Positions 1 to 6,584 of a DNA stretch of 10,036 bases are shown here, piece by piece. The position numbers and the translations under genes were made by a program. The notes below the pieces were generated by a model. That model saw nothing but the letters and a program-made list of their open reading frames with translations, was not told the DNA's origin and did not search any database. This DNA comes from Pseudomonadota bacterium (GTDB lineage Bacteria; Pseudomonadota; Gammaproteobacteria; Xanthomonadales; Xanthomonadaceae). The stretch spans positions 1 through 10,036 of the forward strand of contig JAEXLY010000116.1 in the NCBI GenBank assembly GCA_023444765.1, in the 5' to 3' direction. Numbering within the stretch: position 1 is the stretch's first letter; each line of letters starts with the position of its first letter.

Positions 1-332
1 CGATGCTCACCGCCACCGGCCGGCTGCGTGGCCGCGTGCGCGTCAGGCTCGCCGCCGCACCGTACCTGGCGCGCCTGGGCGAAGTGGACGCCGCGCTGGA
101 GCAGGCGCTCGCGCCGCGCGAGCACGCGCTGCTGGGCCAGTTGCCCGACCTGCTCGCCGGCCACTTCGAGCGCATGCGCGTGCAGGCCGAAGCGGCCGGC
201 ACGGCGACCGATGCCTGGCTCGCCCGTTTCCGGCTCGACCTGCGCGACCTCCTGCTGGCCGAACTCGACCTGCGTTTCTCACCCATCCAGGCGCTGCTCG
301 CCGCGCTTGGCACTGCCGACCCCACGCCATGA
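1..332 (+). CDS. DUF3348 family protein, 3' part only
   Basis: This is the C-terminal part of a protein whose start lies before the window. The frame is open from base 1, with the first complete codon at base 3, and the ATG at 3 is probably an internal methionine. The roughly 109 visible residues are Ala, Leu and Arg rich and predicted helical, with no membrane segment. They end in a segment reading LLLAELDLRFSPIQALLAAL, which resembles the C-terminus of DUF3348 proteins as I recall them. The stop overlaps the start of the next gene (ATGA at 329-332), so the two are translationally coupled. DUF3348 genes commonly sit directly before a DUF802 gene, an OmpA-family gene and a DUF2894 gene, exactly as here, and that context is a large part of the assignment. 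The molecular function is unknown. I infer a soluble cytoplasmic partner of the membrane complex encoded downstream. Confidence 0.75.
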   Translation, partial: MLTATGRLRGRVRVRLAAAPYLARLGEVDAALEQALAPREHALLGQLPDLLAGHFERMRVQAEAAGTATDAWLARFRLDLRDLLLAELDLRFSPIQALLAALGTADPTP

Positions 333-2422
333 CCCGACGCCTCTTTCCGATCCTCGCGCCCTGCATTTTCGTCGCCGGCCTCGCCGTCGTCGGCTGGATC
401 GGCGCGGGCTATCTCGGCACCAGCCTGCTCGGCTTGGCCGTGGTGCTGCTGATCGCCGCCTGCTACCTGGCCGGCGTGCTGGACCTGCGCCGCCACCGCG
501 CCGGCAGCGCGGCGCTGGCGGACGCGCTGGACGGGGCCGACGGCGCCATCGACCTGCCCGCCTGGCTGTCGCGGCTGCCAGCACCGATGCGCCAGCCGGT
601 GCGGCTGCGCATCGAGGACGGCCGCGGCGCCCTGCCCGCCCCGGCGCTGGCGCCATCGCTGGCGGCGCTGCTGGTCCTGCTGGGCATGCTGGGCACCCTG
701 CTGGGCATGATGGCGACCCTGCGCGGCACCGGGTTGGCGCTGGGCAGCGCGCTCGACCTCGAGGCGATCCGCGGCTCGCTGTCCACGCCGGTGCACGGGC
801 TAGCCATCGCCTTCGGTACCTCGATCGCCGGCGTCGGCGCCTCGGCCGCGCTCGGCCTGCTCACCACCCTGGCGCGGCGCGAACGGCTGCTCGTCGCGCA
901 GCGCTTGGACGTCGCCATCGCCGGCCCGCTGCGCGTGCACACGCAGGCGCATCGCCGCGAGCAGGCGTTCGACCTGCTGCAGCGCCAGGCCGACCTCATG
1001 CCCGCCCTGGTCGACCGCCTGCAGGCGATGTCCCAGGCCATCGAACAGCAGGCTGCCGCCTCCAGCGCCCAGCTGCAGGCGCGCCAGGACGCGTTCCACG
1101 CCGAGGTCGAACGCAGCTACACCGCGCTCGCCGCATCGGTGGGGCAGTCGCTCGCGGCCAGCGTGGCCGAAGGCAGCCGCGCCGTAGCCGACTCGCTGCA
1201 GCCGGTGGTGGCCGACACGCTCGCCGGCATGGCGCGCCAGACCGATGCGCTGCGCCAGACGGTGTCGGAGGCGGTGCAGCAGCAGGTCGCGCAGGTCGCC
1301 GCCGGATTCGAGTCCGCCAGCCGGCACGCCGCCGAGAGCTGGCGCGAGGCGCTGGCCGCCCAGCAGCAGGCCAACGAACAGCTCGCCGCCGGACTGGGCG
1401 GCCTGTTCGAGCGCGCCGCCGAGGCGCAGGAGCGGCGCGCATCCGAACTGCTGGAAGGCGTGTCCATGCGCATGGACGCCGTCGGCAACAGCGTGACGGC
1501 CGCATGGAACGAAGCGCTCGCGCGCCAGGAGGCGGTGGGCGACGCGCTGGCCAGGCGCAACGAGGACGCGTTCGCCAACGCGGCCTCCGGGCTGGAACGG
1601 CAGGCGTCCACGCTGGTGGCCGGGCTGCGGGAATCGGGCGACGCGCTGCAGGCGACGCTCGCCGCGCGCGACGAGGCGCGGCTGGCCGCGTGGAGCGAGC
1701 GGCTGGATGCGATGTCCAGCGACCTCGCCCGCCGCTGGGAGCGGGCCGGAGAGGACGTCGCCGGCCGCCAGCAGGCGATCTGCGAGACGCTCGAGCGCAC
1801 CGCGACCGGGATCGCCACGCAGTCGCAGGCGCATGCCGATGCGACGATTGCCGAAGTCTCGCGGCTGGTGCAGACCGCCTCGGAAGCGCCGCGCGCGGCC
1901 GCGGAGGTCATCGCCGAACTGCGCCAGTCGCTGTCGGAGAGCATGGTCCGCGACACCGCCATGCTCGAGGAGCGCACCCGCCTGCTCGCGACCCTGGAAA
2001 CCCTGCTCGACGCGGTGAACCACGCCTCGGGCGAGCAGCGCGCGGCGGTGGACGCGCTGGTCGCCACTTCGGCCGATCTGCTCGAACGCACCGGCACACG
2101 GCTGGCTGAGCGCATCGACGCTGAAGCCGCCCGCCTCGACACTGCGGCCGCGCAGCTCACCGGCAGCGCAATCGAGGTCGCCAGCCTGGGCGATGCCTTC
2201 GCCGCCGCGGTCGAGTCGTTCGGCGCCGCCAACGAGTCGCTGCTCGAGCGGCTGCAGCAGGTGGCGACCGCGCTCGACGGCTCGATGGCGCGCAGCGACG
2301 AGCAGCTGGCCTACTACGTCGCGCAGGCGCGCGAGGTGGTCGAGCTGAGCGTCTCCTCGCAGCAGCAGATCGTGGCCGGGCTGCAGCGCGTGGCCGGCAA
2401 TGCGGAGGCCGCCGCGGCATGA
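329..2422 (+). CDS. DUF802 protein: MotA/ExbB-like membrane domain with long helical cytoplasmic tail
   Basis: This 697-residue protein has four predicted membrane helices at about residues 8-29, 32-51, 107-131 and 155-181. The third carries the Gly-rich LLGMLGTLLGM pattern and the fourth the GLAIAFGTSIAG pattern, both typical of MotA/TolQ/ExbB proton-channel subunits. From about residue 185 to the end there is a soluble tail of roughly 510 residues, rich in Ala, Gln, Glu and Arg. After residue 220 it has only three prolines (225, 292, 521), so it should be almost entirely helical or coiled coil. Tryptophan-marked repeats start near W338, W393 and W470 and probably correspond to the short DUF802 units. 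The gene overlaps its neighbours by 4 bases on both sides. The next gene supplies a MotB-like partner, so I infer an ion-driven stator-type complex in the inner membrane whose tail projects into the cytoplasm. The substrate and role are unknown. The start at 329 has no clear Shine-Dalgarno and probably depends on coupling. Confidence 0.85.
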   Translation: MTRRLFPILAPCIFVAGLAVVGWIGAGYLGTSLLGLAVVLLIAACYLAGVLDLRRHRAGSAALADALDGADGAIDLPAWLSRLPAPMRQPVRLRIEDGRGALPAPALAPSLAALLVLLGMLGTLLGMMATLRGTGLALGSALDLEAIRGSLSTPVHGLAIAFGTSIAGVGASAALGLLTTLARRERLLVAQRLDVAIAGPLRVHTQAHRREQAFDLLQRQADLMPALVDRLQAMSQAIEQQAAASSAQLQARQDAFHAEVERSYTALAASVGQSLAASVAEGSRAVADSLQPVVADTLAGMARQTDALRQTVSEAVQQQVAQVAAGFESASRHAAESWREALAAQQQANEQLAAGLGGLFERAAEAQERRASELLEGVSMRMDAVGNSVTAAWNEALARQEAVGDALARRNEDAFANAASGLERQASTLVAGLRESGDALQATLAARDEARLAAWSERLDAMSSDLARRWERAGEDVAGRQQAICETLERTATGIATQSQAHADATIAEVSRLVQTASEAPRAAAEVIAELRQSLSESMVRDTAMLEERTRLLATLETLLDAVNHASGEQRAAVDALVATSADLLERTGTRLAERIDAEAARLDTAAAQLTGSAIEVASLGDAFAAAVESFGAANESLLERLQQVATALDGSMARSDEQLAYYVAQAREVVELSVSSQQQIVAGLQRVAGNAEAAAA

Positions 2423-3069
2423 GCCTGGAGATCGACCGCGACGGCGGCGACACCGCCACCATCTGGGCCGCCTTCGGCGACCTGATGGCGGTGATGCTGG
2501 GCGTGTTCGTGCTGATCCTGCTGGGCGTGGTCGGCATGCAGCTGCAGACCGCGACGAAGCTGGACGCCATCGAACGCGAACAGGCGCGCGTAGCCGCGCA
2601 GCGCGATGCGCTCGAGCGTGCGCTCGCCGCGCCGCTGGCGGCCGGGCGCGTGACCCTGGTGGACGGCCGCATCGGCATCCGCGGCAACCTGCTGTTCCCG
2701 CTCAACTCCGACGCGCTGCAGGACGAGGGGCGCGCCCTGCTGCGCGAACTCGCCGCGCCGCTCACGGCCTACCTGGGTGCGCGCGAGGAGATCCTGATGG
2801 TCAGCGGCTTCACCGACGACCGTCCCGTGCTGCAGGGCAACCGCCGCTATGCCGACAACTGGGAGCTGTCCGCGCAGCGCGCGCTCACCGTCACCCGCGT
2901 GCTGATCGAGGAAGGCCTGCCCGCCGATTCGGTGTTCGCCGCCGCCTTCGGCGCGCAGCAGCCGGTCGACTCCAATGCCGACGAGTCCGGGCGCGCGCGC
3001 AACCGTCGCGTGGAGATCGCGCCGATGCCGCGCCCGCGCAATCCGCAGGTCGCGGCAGATGGGCGATAG
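2419..3069 (+). CDS. MotB-like OmpA-family peptidoglycan-binding protein
   Basis: This is a 216-residue inner-membrane protein with a short cytoplasmic N-terminus and one membrane helix at about residues 15-40. A helical linker spans about 45-72, and a periplasmic OmpA/MotB C-terminal domain covers about 83-201. The helix begins WAAFGDLMAVML. D21 is in the position of the ion-carrying aspartate of MotB (D32 in E. coli). The OmpA domain shows the expected signatures: GNLLFPLNSDAL, VSGFTDDRP, NWELSAQRA and the terminal NRRVEI, so peptidoglycan binding looks intact. A GGAGG at 2404-2408, 10 bases before the ATG, supports this start, and the ATGA overlap with the DUF802 gene indicates coupled translation. 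Together with the MotA-like protein it should form the peptidoglycan-anchored half of a proton or sodium-driven complex. It is not a flagellar MotB by context, because no motility genes are present. The family assignment is firm; the cellular role is inferred. Confidence 0.93.
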   Translation: MSLEIDRDGGDTATIWAAFGDLMAVMLGVFVLILLGVVGMQLQTATKLDAIEREQARVAAQRDALERALAAPLAAGRVTLVDGRIGIRGNLLFPLNSDALQDEGRALLRELAAPLTAYLGAREEILMVSGFTDDRPVLQGNRRYADNWELSAQRALTVTRVLIEEGLPADSVFAAAFGAQQPVDSNADESGRARNRRVEIAPMPRPRNPQVAADGR

Positions 3070-3769
3070 CGCGCCGCAGCTGCAGGCGATGCTGGCGACG
3101 CTGCGCGACGCAGGCACCGGCCAACGCGCGTGCCTGCGGCTGCACCGCATCCAGACGCTGGCCGCGCGCCTGTCCGGACTCGACGGGCGCGCGCGCGCGG
3201 TGCTGGAAAGCAGGCTGCATCAGCTGCTGCAGGACGCCCCGCCACCGACGCCGGATGGAGCATCTTCGCCTTCAACGGAGGCCGCTGCCGGGAACGGGCT
3301 GGCCGCACTGAGGCAACTGCGGTCGGAACTGCGCGCACGTTCCGGCGCGTCTTTCGCCAGCCTGGCCCGTTCTGCCCCCATGCCGGAGGCCACGGGCGAC
3401 GGGGTTGCGCCGGCTGCGGACGCGCATCCCGCCCCGCTCCCCGCCCTCGAGGCCGCGCGCCAGACCTGGGCGCGGCTGCGCATGGACGACCACCTGCGCC
3501 ACGTGATGGCGGAGGTTCCCGACGACGCCGGACCGATGCATTCGACGGTGCTCGTGCATCGCGCCATCGCCGTCATGCAAGAGGCTGCCCCCGGCTACCT
3601 GCAGCACTTCCTCGGCTACGCAGATGCGCTGGCGACGCTGGAGCGGCTGTGCCCGCTCCCGGCCACGGCGTCGCCGGCGCGGACGCCAAGAAGCCGGGCG
3701 GCAGTGCCGAGCGCATCGCCCAGCGCGGGCACGCGGTCGCGCAGGCGCGGCAGGTCGCGACGGGATTGA
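3059..3769 (+). CDS. DUF2894 family protein
   Basis: This is a 236-residue protein with no signal peptide or membrane helix. I place the start at ATG 3059, which overlaps the OmpA stop by 11 bases and has a weak AGG nine bases upstream. The reading frame stays open further upstream, but there it only reads the OmpA gene out of frame. Residues 1-55 are helical. Residues 56-130 are a variable Pro/Ala/Ser linker. The conserved core is at about 133-198 and contains TWARLR, a MAEVPDDAGPMHS stretch, LVHRAIAVMQ and YLQHFLGYADALATLERL, which matches the DUF2894 family as I remember it. The last 35 residues are a basic Arg/Ser/Pro tail. DUF2894 genes regularly end the DUF3348-DUF802-OmpA cluster. I infer a cytoplasmic accessory protein of the MotAB-like complex, possibly contacting its helical tail or nucleic acid through the basic tail. 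No enzymatic motif is visible. Confidence 0.82.
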   Translation: MGDSAPQLQAMLATLRDAGTGQRACLRLHRIQTLAARLSGLDGRARAVLESRLHQLLQDAPPPTPDGASSPSTEAAAGNGLAALRQLRSELRARSGASFASLARSAPMPEATGDGVAPAADAHPAPLPALEAARQTWARLRMDDHLRHVMAEVPDDAGPMHSTVLVHRAIAVMQEAAPGYLQHFLGYADALATLERLCPLPATASPARTPRSRAAVPSASPSAGTRSRRRGRSRRD

Positions 3770-3772
3770 GAC

Positions 3773-3798
3773 GGCGGCGCGGGCGATGTCGCGCCGCC
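3773..3798 (+). terminator. Hairpin at the end of the DUF3348-DUF2894 operon
   Basis: A perfect 9-bp stem (GGCGGCGCG at 3773-3781 pairing with CGCGCCGCC at 3790-3798) with an 8-base loop begins three bases after the DUF2894 stop codon. The position suits transcription termination or 3'-end protection. There is no T-tract after it, so it is not a canonical intrinsic terminator, and GC-rich DNA makes such stems more frequent by chance. Confidence 0.5.
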
Positions 3799-3883
3799 CG
3801 CGGAAGTCGGTGCATTCCGTTCGACTTGCTCGCGCAGACCTCCCGTGCCGCGGCACCGCCCCGCGCCCCGGATGCCTGGACAT

Positions 3884-3900
3884 GGAGGAAACCACACATG
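3884..3900 (+). other. Orphan ribosome binding site and start codon
   Basis: A strong GGAGG (3884-3888) is followed nine bases later by ATG at 3898, the best Shine-Dalgarno/start pair in this part of the window. The frame opened by it (MNAMAEPAAVQLPF...) runs to 4404. From about 4019 it is only an out-of-frame reading of the DUF4124-like gene, and its first 40 codons use clearly fewer G/C third positions than neighbouring genes. It could be the start of a short leader peptide, the 5' remnant of a gene lost by deletion, or chance. I see no recognisable protein family in it. The 249-base stretch 3770-4018 contains, besides this, the operon-end hairpin and a 12-bp palindrome (GTGCCGCGGCAC, 3845-3856). 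Confidence 0.4.
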
Positions 3901-4018
3901 AACGCGATGGCGGAACCTGCGGCAGTTCAGCTGCCATTCCCCGCTTCCGGACGGTGCCTCCACGCACGCATTCGGATCATTGCCGCGTGCCGCTCAAGGC
4001 ATGCGATGCGCCGCCCCC

Positions 4019-4651
4019 ATGCGCCCGCTCCTCGTTGCCCTTCTCGCCTGCGCCAGCGTTTCCACCTGCGCGCTGGTGTCCTCGTCCGGCTCTGCTGCAG
4101 CCTCGACCGGCGTGGCCCGCTGCGCGATGCCGGACGGCACCCACGCGTACACCAATGTTTCGTGCGACCGGCTTGGGGGTCGCCACGCCGCACTCCCCGC
4201 CGACGTCCAGAACCGCCTCCGCAGCGAGCGGCGCCGCGAAGCGCTGATGACAGGCGCATCCATGCCAGCCGCCGAAGGCCTGCTCGCAGACCTCCCCACA
4301 GAATTCCGCCGGCCAAGCGGACGAGGTTGTGCGACTTCACCCAGGCAGCTGGCGGCCGACCTGCGTGCGTCGATGGCGCAGGGAGACGTGAATCGCATCG
4401 CTGAAAGCTTCGACTGGGCCGGCATGTCGCATGAACAGGCGATGCGGATGATGGCGCGGATCCAGCGCCTGCGCGGGGTCTCGCTGGTCGGCGCGGAGTT
4501 CTTCGGCGCGTCCTATGGCGCGGACCAGTATGCGTCCGCGAGTGGGACGTTGCAGGTGGTTCTGCAGGAGCAGGGCGCCCCCCGGGTCACCGATTTCGAT
4601 GTCCGGCGCAATGCCGGTTGTTACTTCCTGCAGCACAGCTGGTCCGTCTGA
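4019..4651 (+). CDS. Secreted DUF4124-like protein, paralog 1
   Basis: This 210-residue protein starts with a signal peptide (MRPLLVALLACASVS..., likely cleaved near residue 28). It is followed by a DUF4124-like segment with RCAMPDGTHAYTNVSC between C35 and C49. A second block at about 104-150 contains C104, DVNR (123-126) and FDWAGMS, and the end has a beta-like stretch finishing NAGCYFLQHSWSV with C201. All four mature-region cysteines (35, 49, 104, 201) have counterparts in the paralog at 8342-8986, which suggests two disulfides in the periplasm. I chose ATG 4019 because the resulting N-terminus lines up with the paralog's MRSILP start. ATG 4001 and TTG 3980 are in frame and possible, and none has a well-spaced Shine-Dalgarno. 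The function is unknown. DUF4124 modules are common in secreted proteins of xanthomonads and relatives. The gene is a single unit, convergent with the next one. Confidence 0.82.
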   Translation: MRPLLVALLACASVSTCALVSSSGSAAASTGVARCAMPDGTHAYTNVSCDRLGGRHAALPADVQNRLRSERRREALMTGASMPAAEGLLADLPTEFRRPSGRGCATSPRQLAADLRASMAQGDVNRIAESFDWAGMSHEQAMRMMARIQRLRGVSLVGAEFFGASYGADQYASASGTLQVVLQEQGAPRVTDFDVRRNAGCYFLQHSWSV

Positions 4652-4704
4652 CCCTGGCGATGACCGGCGCCGGGGCGTCGTCGCTTCGGTCGATATGCAG
4701 GGCT

Positions 4705-4725
4705 GGTCGCCTCCGGGAGGCGATC
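4705..4725. terminator. Hairpin in the convergent spacer (possible bidirectional terminator)
   Basis: GGTCGCCTC (4705-4713) pairs with GAGGCGATC (4717-4725) across a 3-base loop, giving nine pairs including one G-U. It lies 54 bases after the stop of the + strand DUF4124-like gene and 166 bases after the stop of the - strand gene. No T-tract follows on either strand. Confidence 0.4.
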
Positions 4726-4769
4726 GAAGGCGAATGGTTCTCCCGGAAGCTGCCCAGCCTCGGAACCCG

Positions 4770-4786
4770 GCGTTGGTCCCCAACGC
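4770..4786. repeat. Short inverted repeat in convergent spacer
   Basis: GCGTTGG and CCAACGC form a perfect 7-bp stem around a 3-base TCC loop. It is the middle of three inverted repeats in the 239-base gene-free spacer 4652-4890 and may add to transcript termination or stability. Confidence 0.35.
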
Positions 4787-4817
4787 TTCGCAGACGCGGA
4801 CGTCATGGCCCGGCTTC

Positions 4818-4854
4818 CTCGTTGCCAGCCAACCCGACGGCGGCCGGCAACGAG
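4818..4854. repeat. Inverted repeat with 19-base loop
   Basis: CTCGTTGCC (4818-4826) and GGCAACGAG (4846-4854) are perfect 9-base inverted arms. On the - strand this lies 37 bases after the stop of the small membrane-anchored protein gene, so it could be its transcript-end hairpin. There is no T-tract. Confidence 0.4.
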
Positions 4855-4890
4855 TATGGAACGCGAAGCGGAATCTTCCGCGCGCCAGCA

Positions 4891-5313
4891 TCAGGAACGC
4901 CGAAGCAGACCCCATGCCGCCAGCGCCACCGCACCGATTCCCACGGCAGCCATCGCCGCCTTCGCCGGGGACCGGCGCGCGTCCTCGCACAGTCCCTCCA
5001 CCACGTTCACGCGGTCGGCGGCGATCAGCATGAGCCAATGGCCGATGTCGTTCTCGCTGCGGCGGAATGCGGCGCGGCGGATCGCGCCGCTCAGACCCTT
5101 CGGCGGCAGCCGGGTGCCGAACGTGCGCGAATGTTCCGGCCGTTCCACCGACTTGAGGACTTCGACCGTCATCGGCTGCTGCGGCGGCGGGTCGCTCCAG
5201 GGCACATCGAGGCGCGGGGGCGTGCGCTCCATCGGCACCGCGGGCCGGTTCTCGAGCGGAAGGTCGGAGCCCCAGCCGGGGATGTGGGCATAACTGGCGT
5301 TGGTGTTGTCCAT
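4891..5313 (-). CDS. Small conserved protein with C-terminal membrane anchor
   Basis: This is a 140-residue protein. Residues 1-75 are polar and Pro-rich, with IPGWGSDLPLENRPAVPMER near the start. A block at about 76-112 reads AIRRAAFRRSENDIGHWLML and then ADRVNVVEG. A hydrophobic helix at about 118-136 is followed by RRS, so it should be a tail-anchored inner-membrane protein with its bulk in the cytoplasm. I chose ATG 5313 because AGGAG lies eight bases upstream. An ATG eight codons earlier (5337) overlaps the dehydrogenase stop as ATGA and cannot be excluded. I recall similar proteins beside this type of zinc dehydrogenase in other Proteobacteria but know no function for them. The 20-base spacing to the dehydrogenase stop indicates a shared transcript. 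It may tether or modulate the enzyme at the membrane, which is inference. Confidence 0.8.
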   Translation of the reverse strand: MDNTNASYAHIPGWGSDLPLENRPAVPMERTPPRLDVPWSDPPPQQPMTVEVLKSVERPEHSRTFGTRLPPKGLSGAIRRAAFRRSENDIGHWLMLIAADRVNVVEGLCEDARRSPAKAAMAAVGIGAVALAAWGLLRRS

Positions 5314-5333
5314 GTCGTTCTCCTGGCGCTCGC

Positions 5334-6494
5334 TCATGCCGCGTCCCGCGCTGTGGGCGGGATCAGCACCGGCTTGATGCAGTTGTCGCGCTTGTTGACG
5401 AAGATGTCGTAGGCGTCGGCCACGTCCTCGAGCGGGATACGGTGGGTGATGATCTCGCGCGGCGAGATGTGGCCGGCGCGGATGTGTTCGATCAGGCGTG
5501 GCAGGTGCCGCTTCACGCTGGCCTGGTTCATGCGCAGCGTCAGGCCCTTGTTCACCGCATTGCCGATCGGGATCATGTTGAACGTCGGGCCATAGACGCC
5601 GACGATCGAGATTCGCCCGCCCTTGCGTACGCTGTTGATCGCCCAATGCAGGGCGATGGGCGATCCGGCCTGGATCATCGCGATCTTGCCGGTGAAGCTG
5701 TGGAAGGCGCTGCCGCTGGCATCGCAGCCCACCGCGTCGATGCACACGTCGGCGCCGAGCCAGTCGGTCATCTTCTTCAGGTGGGTCGCCATGTCGTCGA
5801 CCTCGCGGAAGTTCACCGTCTCGGCATGTGCGAACTTCCTGGCGAACTCCAGCCGGTAATCCTCGCAGTCGACCACGATCACCCGCCCCGCGCCGAAGAA
5901 CCAGCTGCTCTTCGCCGCGAACAGGCCGACCGGACCGGCACCGAACACCACCACCGTGTCGCCCTCGCGGATGCTGCCCATCTCCGCGGCCTGGTAGCCG
6001 GTGGGGAAGGCGTCGGTCAGCAGTACCGCGTCCTCGACATGGATGTCGTCCGGGATCACGGTCGGCCCGACATCGGCGAACGGCACGCGCACGTACTCCG
6101 CCTGGCCACCGTCGTAGCCGCCGGCGGTGTGGGTATAGCCGTAGAAGCCACCCATCGCGCTGGCCTGCGAATTGACGTTGTGGCAGTTGCCGTAGAGTTC
6201 CTTCTGGCAGAAGTAGCAGCTGCCGCAGAAGATGTTGAAAGGCACCAGCACACGGTCGCCGACCTTCAGGTTCTGGACGGACGGCCCGACTTCCTCCACC
6301 ACCCCGCAGAACTCGTGGCCGATGATCGAGCCCACGCGCGTGTCCGGCACCAGGCCATTGTAGATGTGGATGTCCGAGCCGCAGATGCATGAACGCGTCA
6401 CGCGCACGATGGCGTCGTTGGGATGCTCGATCTCGGGCTCGGCGACATGTTCGATGCGCATGGTGCGCGGACGCCGGTAGGTGGTGGCCAGCAT
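5334..6494 (-). CDS. Zinc-dependent alcohol dehydrogenase, formaldehyde-dehydrogenase-like
   Basis: This 386-residue medium-chain dehydrogenase has an intact zinc and nucleotide apparatus. The catalytic zinc ligands are C38, H60 (in GHEFCG) and probably D161 (in LTDAFPTGY). An Asp rather than Cys as third ligand, and the GGQAEYVRVPFAD segment, are traits of the glutathione-independent formaldehyde dehydrogenase-like branch. Structural zinc cysteines are C90, C93, C96 and C104. The Rossmann motif GAGPVG is at 185-190, followed by VVD with D209, which favours NAD+ over NADP+. It should oxidise an alcohol or aldehyde hydrate in the cytoplasm. The true substrate cannot be read from sequence. GGAG eight bases before ATG 6494 supports the start. 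It lies 90 bases after the DUF3228 gene and 20 bases before the small anchored protein, all on the - strand. Confidence 0.93.
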   Translation of the reverse strand: MLATTYRRPRTMRIEHVAEPEIEHPNDAIVRVTRSCICGSDIHIYNGLVPDTRVGSIIGHEFCGVVEEVGPSVQNLKVGDRVLVPFNIFCGSCYFCQKELYGNCHNVNSQASAMGGFYGYTHTAGGYDGGQAEYVRVPFADVGPTVIPDDIHVEDAVLLTDAFPTGYQAAEMGSIREGDTVVVFGAGPVGLFAAKSSWFFGAGRVIVVDCEDYRLEFARKFAHAETVNFREVDDMATHLKKMTDWLGADVCIDAVGCDASGSAFHSFTGKIAMIQAGSPIALHWAINSVRKGGRISIVGVYGPTFNMIPIGNAVNKGLTLRMNQASVKRHLPRLIEHIRAGHISPREIITHRIPLEDVADAYDIFVNKRDNCIKPVLIPPTARDAA

Positions 6495-6544
6495 GCGGTT
6501 CTCCGGGGGACGGCAGGACCGTGACCTTCCCGCATTGCCGGTGA

Positions 6545-6564
6545 ACGCAACGCGTGGGTTGCGT
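6545..6564. repeat. Hairpin between DUF3228 gene and dehydrogenase
   Basis: ACGCAAC (6545-6551) and GTTGCGT (6558-6564) form a perfect 7-bp stem with a 6-base loop. On the - strand it begins 20 bases after the DUF3228 stop and ends 50 bases before the dehydrogenase start. It could be a weak terminator, an RNA-processing site that sets unequal expression within the operon, or chance. No T-tract follows. Confidence 0.35.
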
Positions 6565-6584
6565 CGAGATCGCGTGAGCCGCGT

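Noticed and set aside
28..2109. Very long open frame overlapping the DUF802 gene on the same strand, and similar long frames on the opposite strand
   Set aside because: The translation is Arg/Ala/Pro/Gly-rich low-complexity sequence typical of out-of-frame reading of GC-rich genes, while the DUF802 frame has membrane helices, a MotA-like motif and start/stop overlaps with both neighbours.
1..3769. Complete Zorya defence system
   Set aside because: Only the motor-like pair resembles ZorA/ZorB. No helicase, nuclease or ZorC/ZorE-like gene is present, and the flanking genes are DUF3348 and DUF2894.
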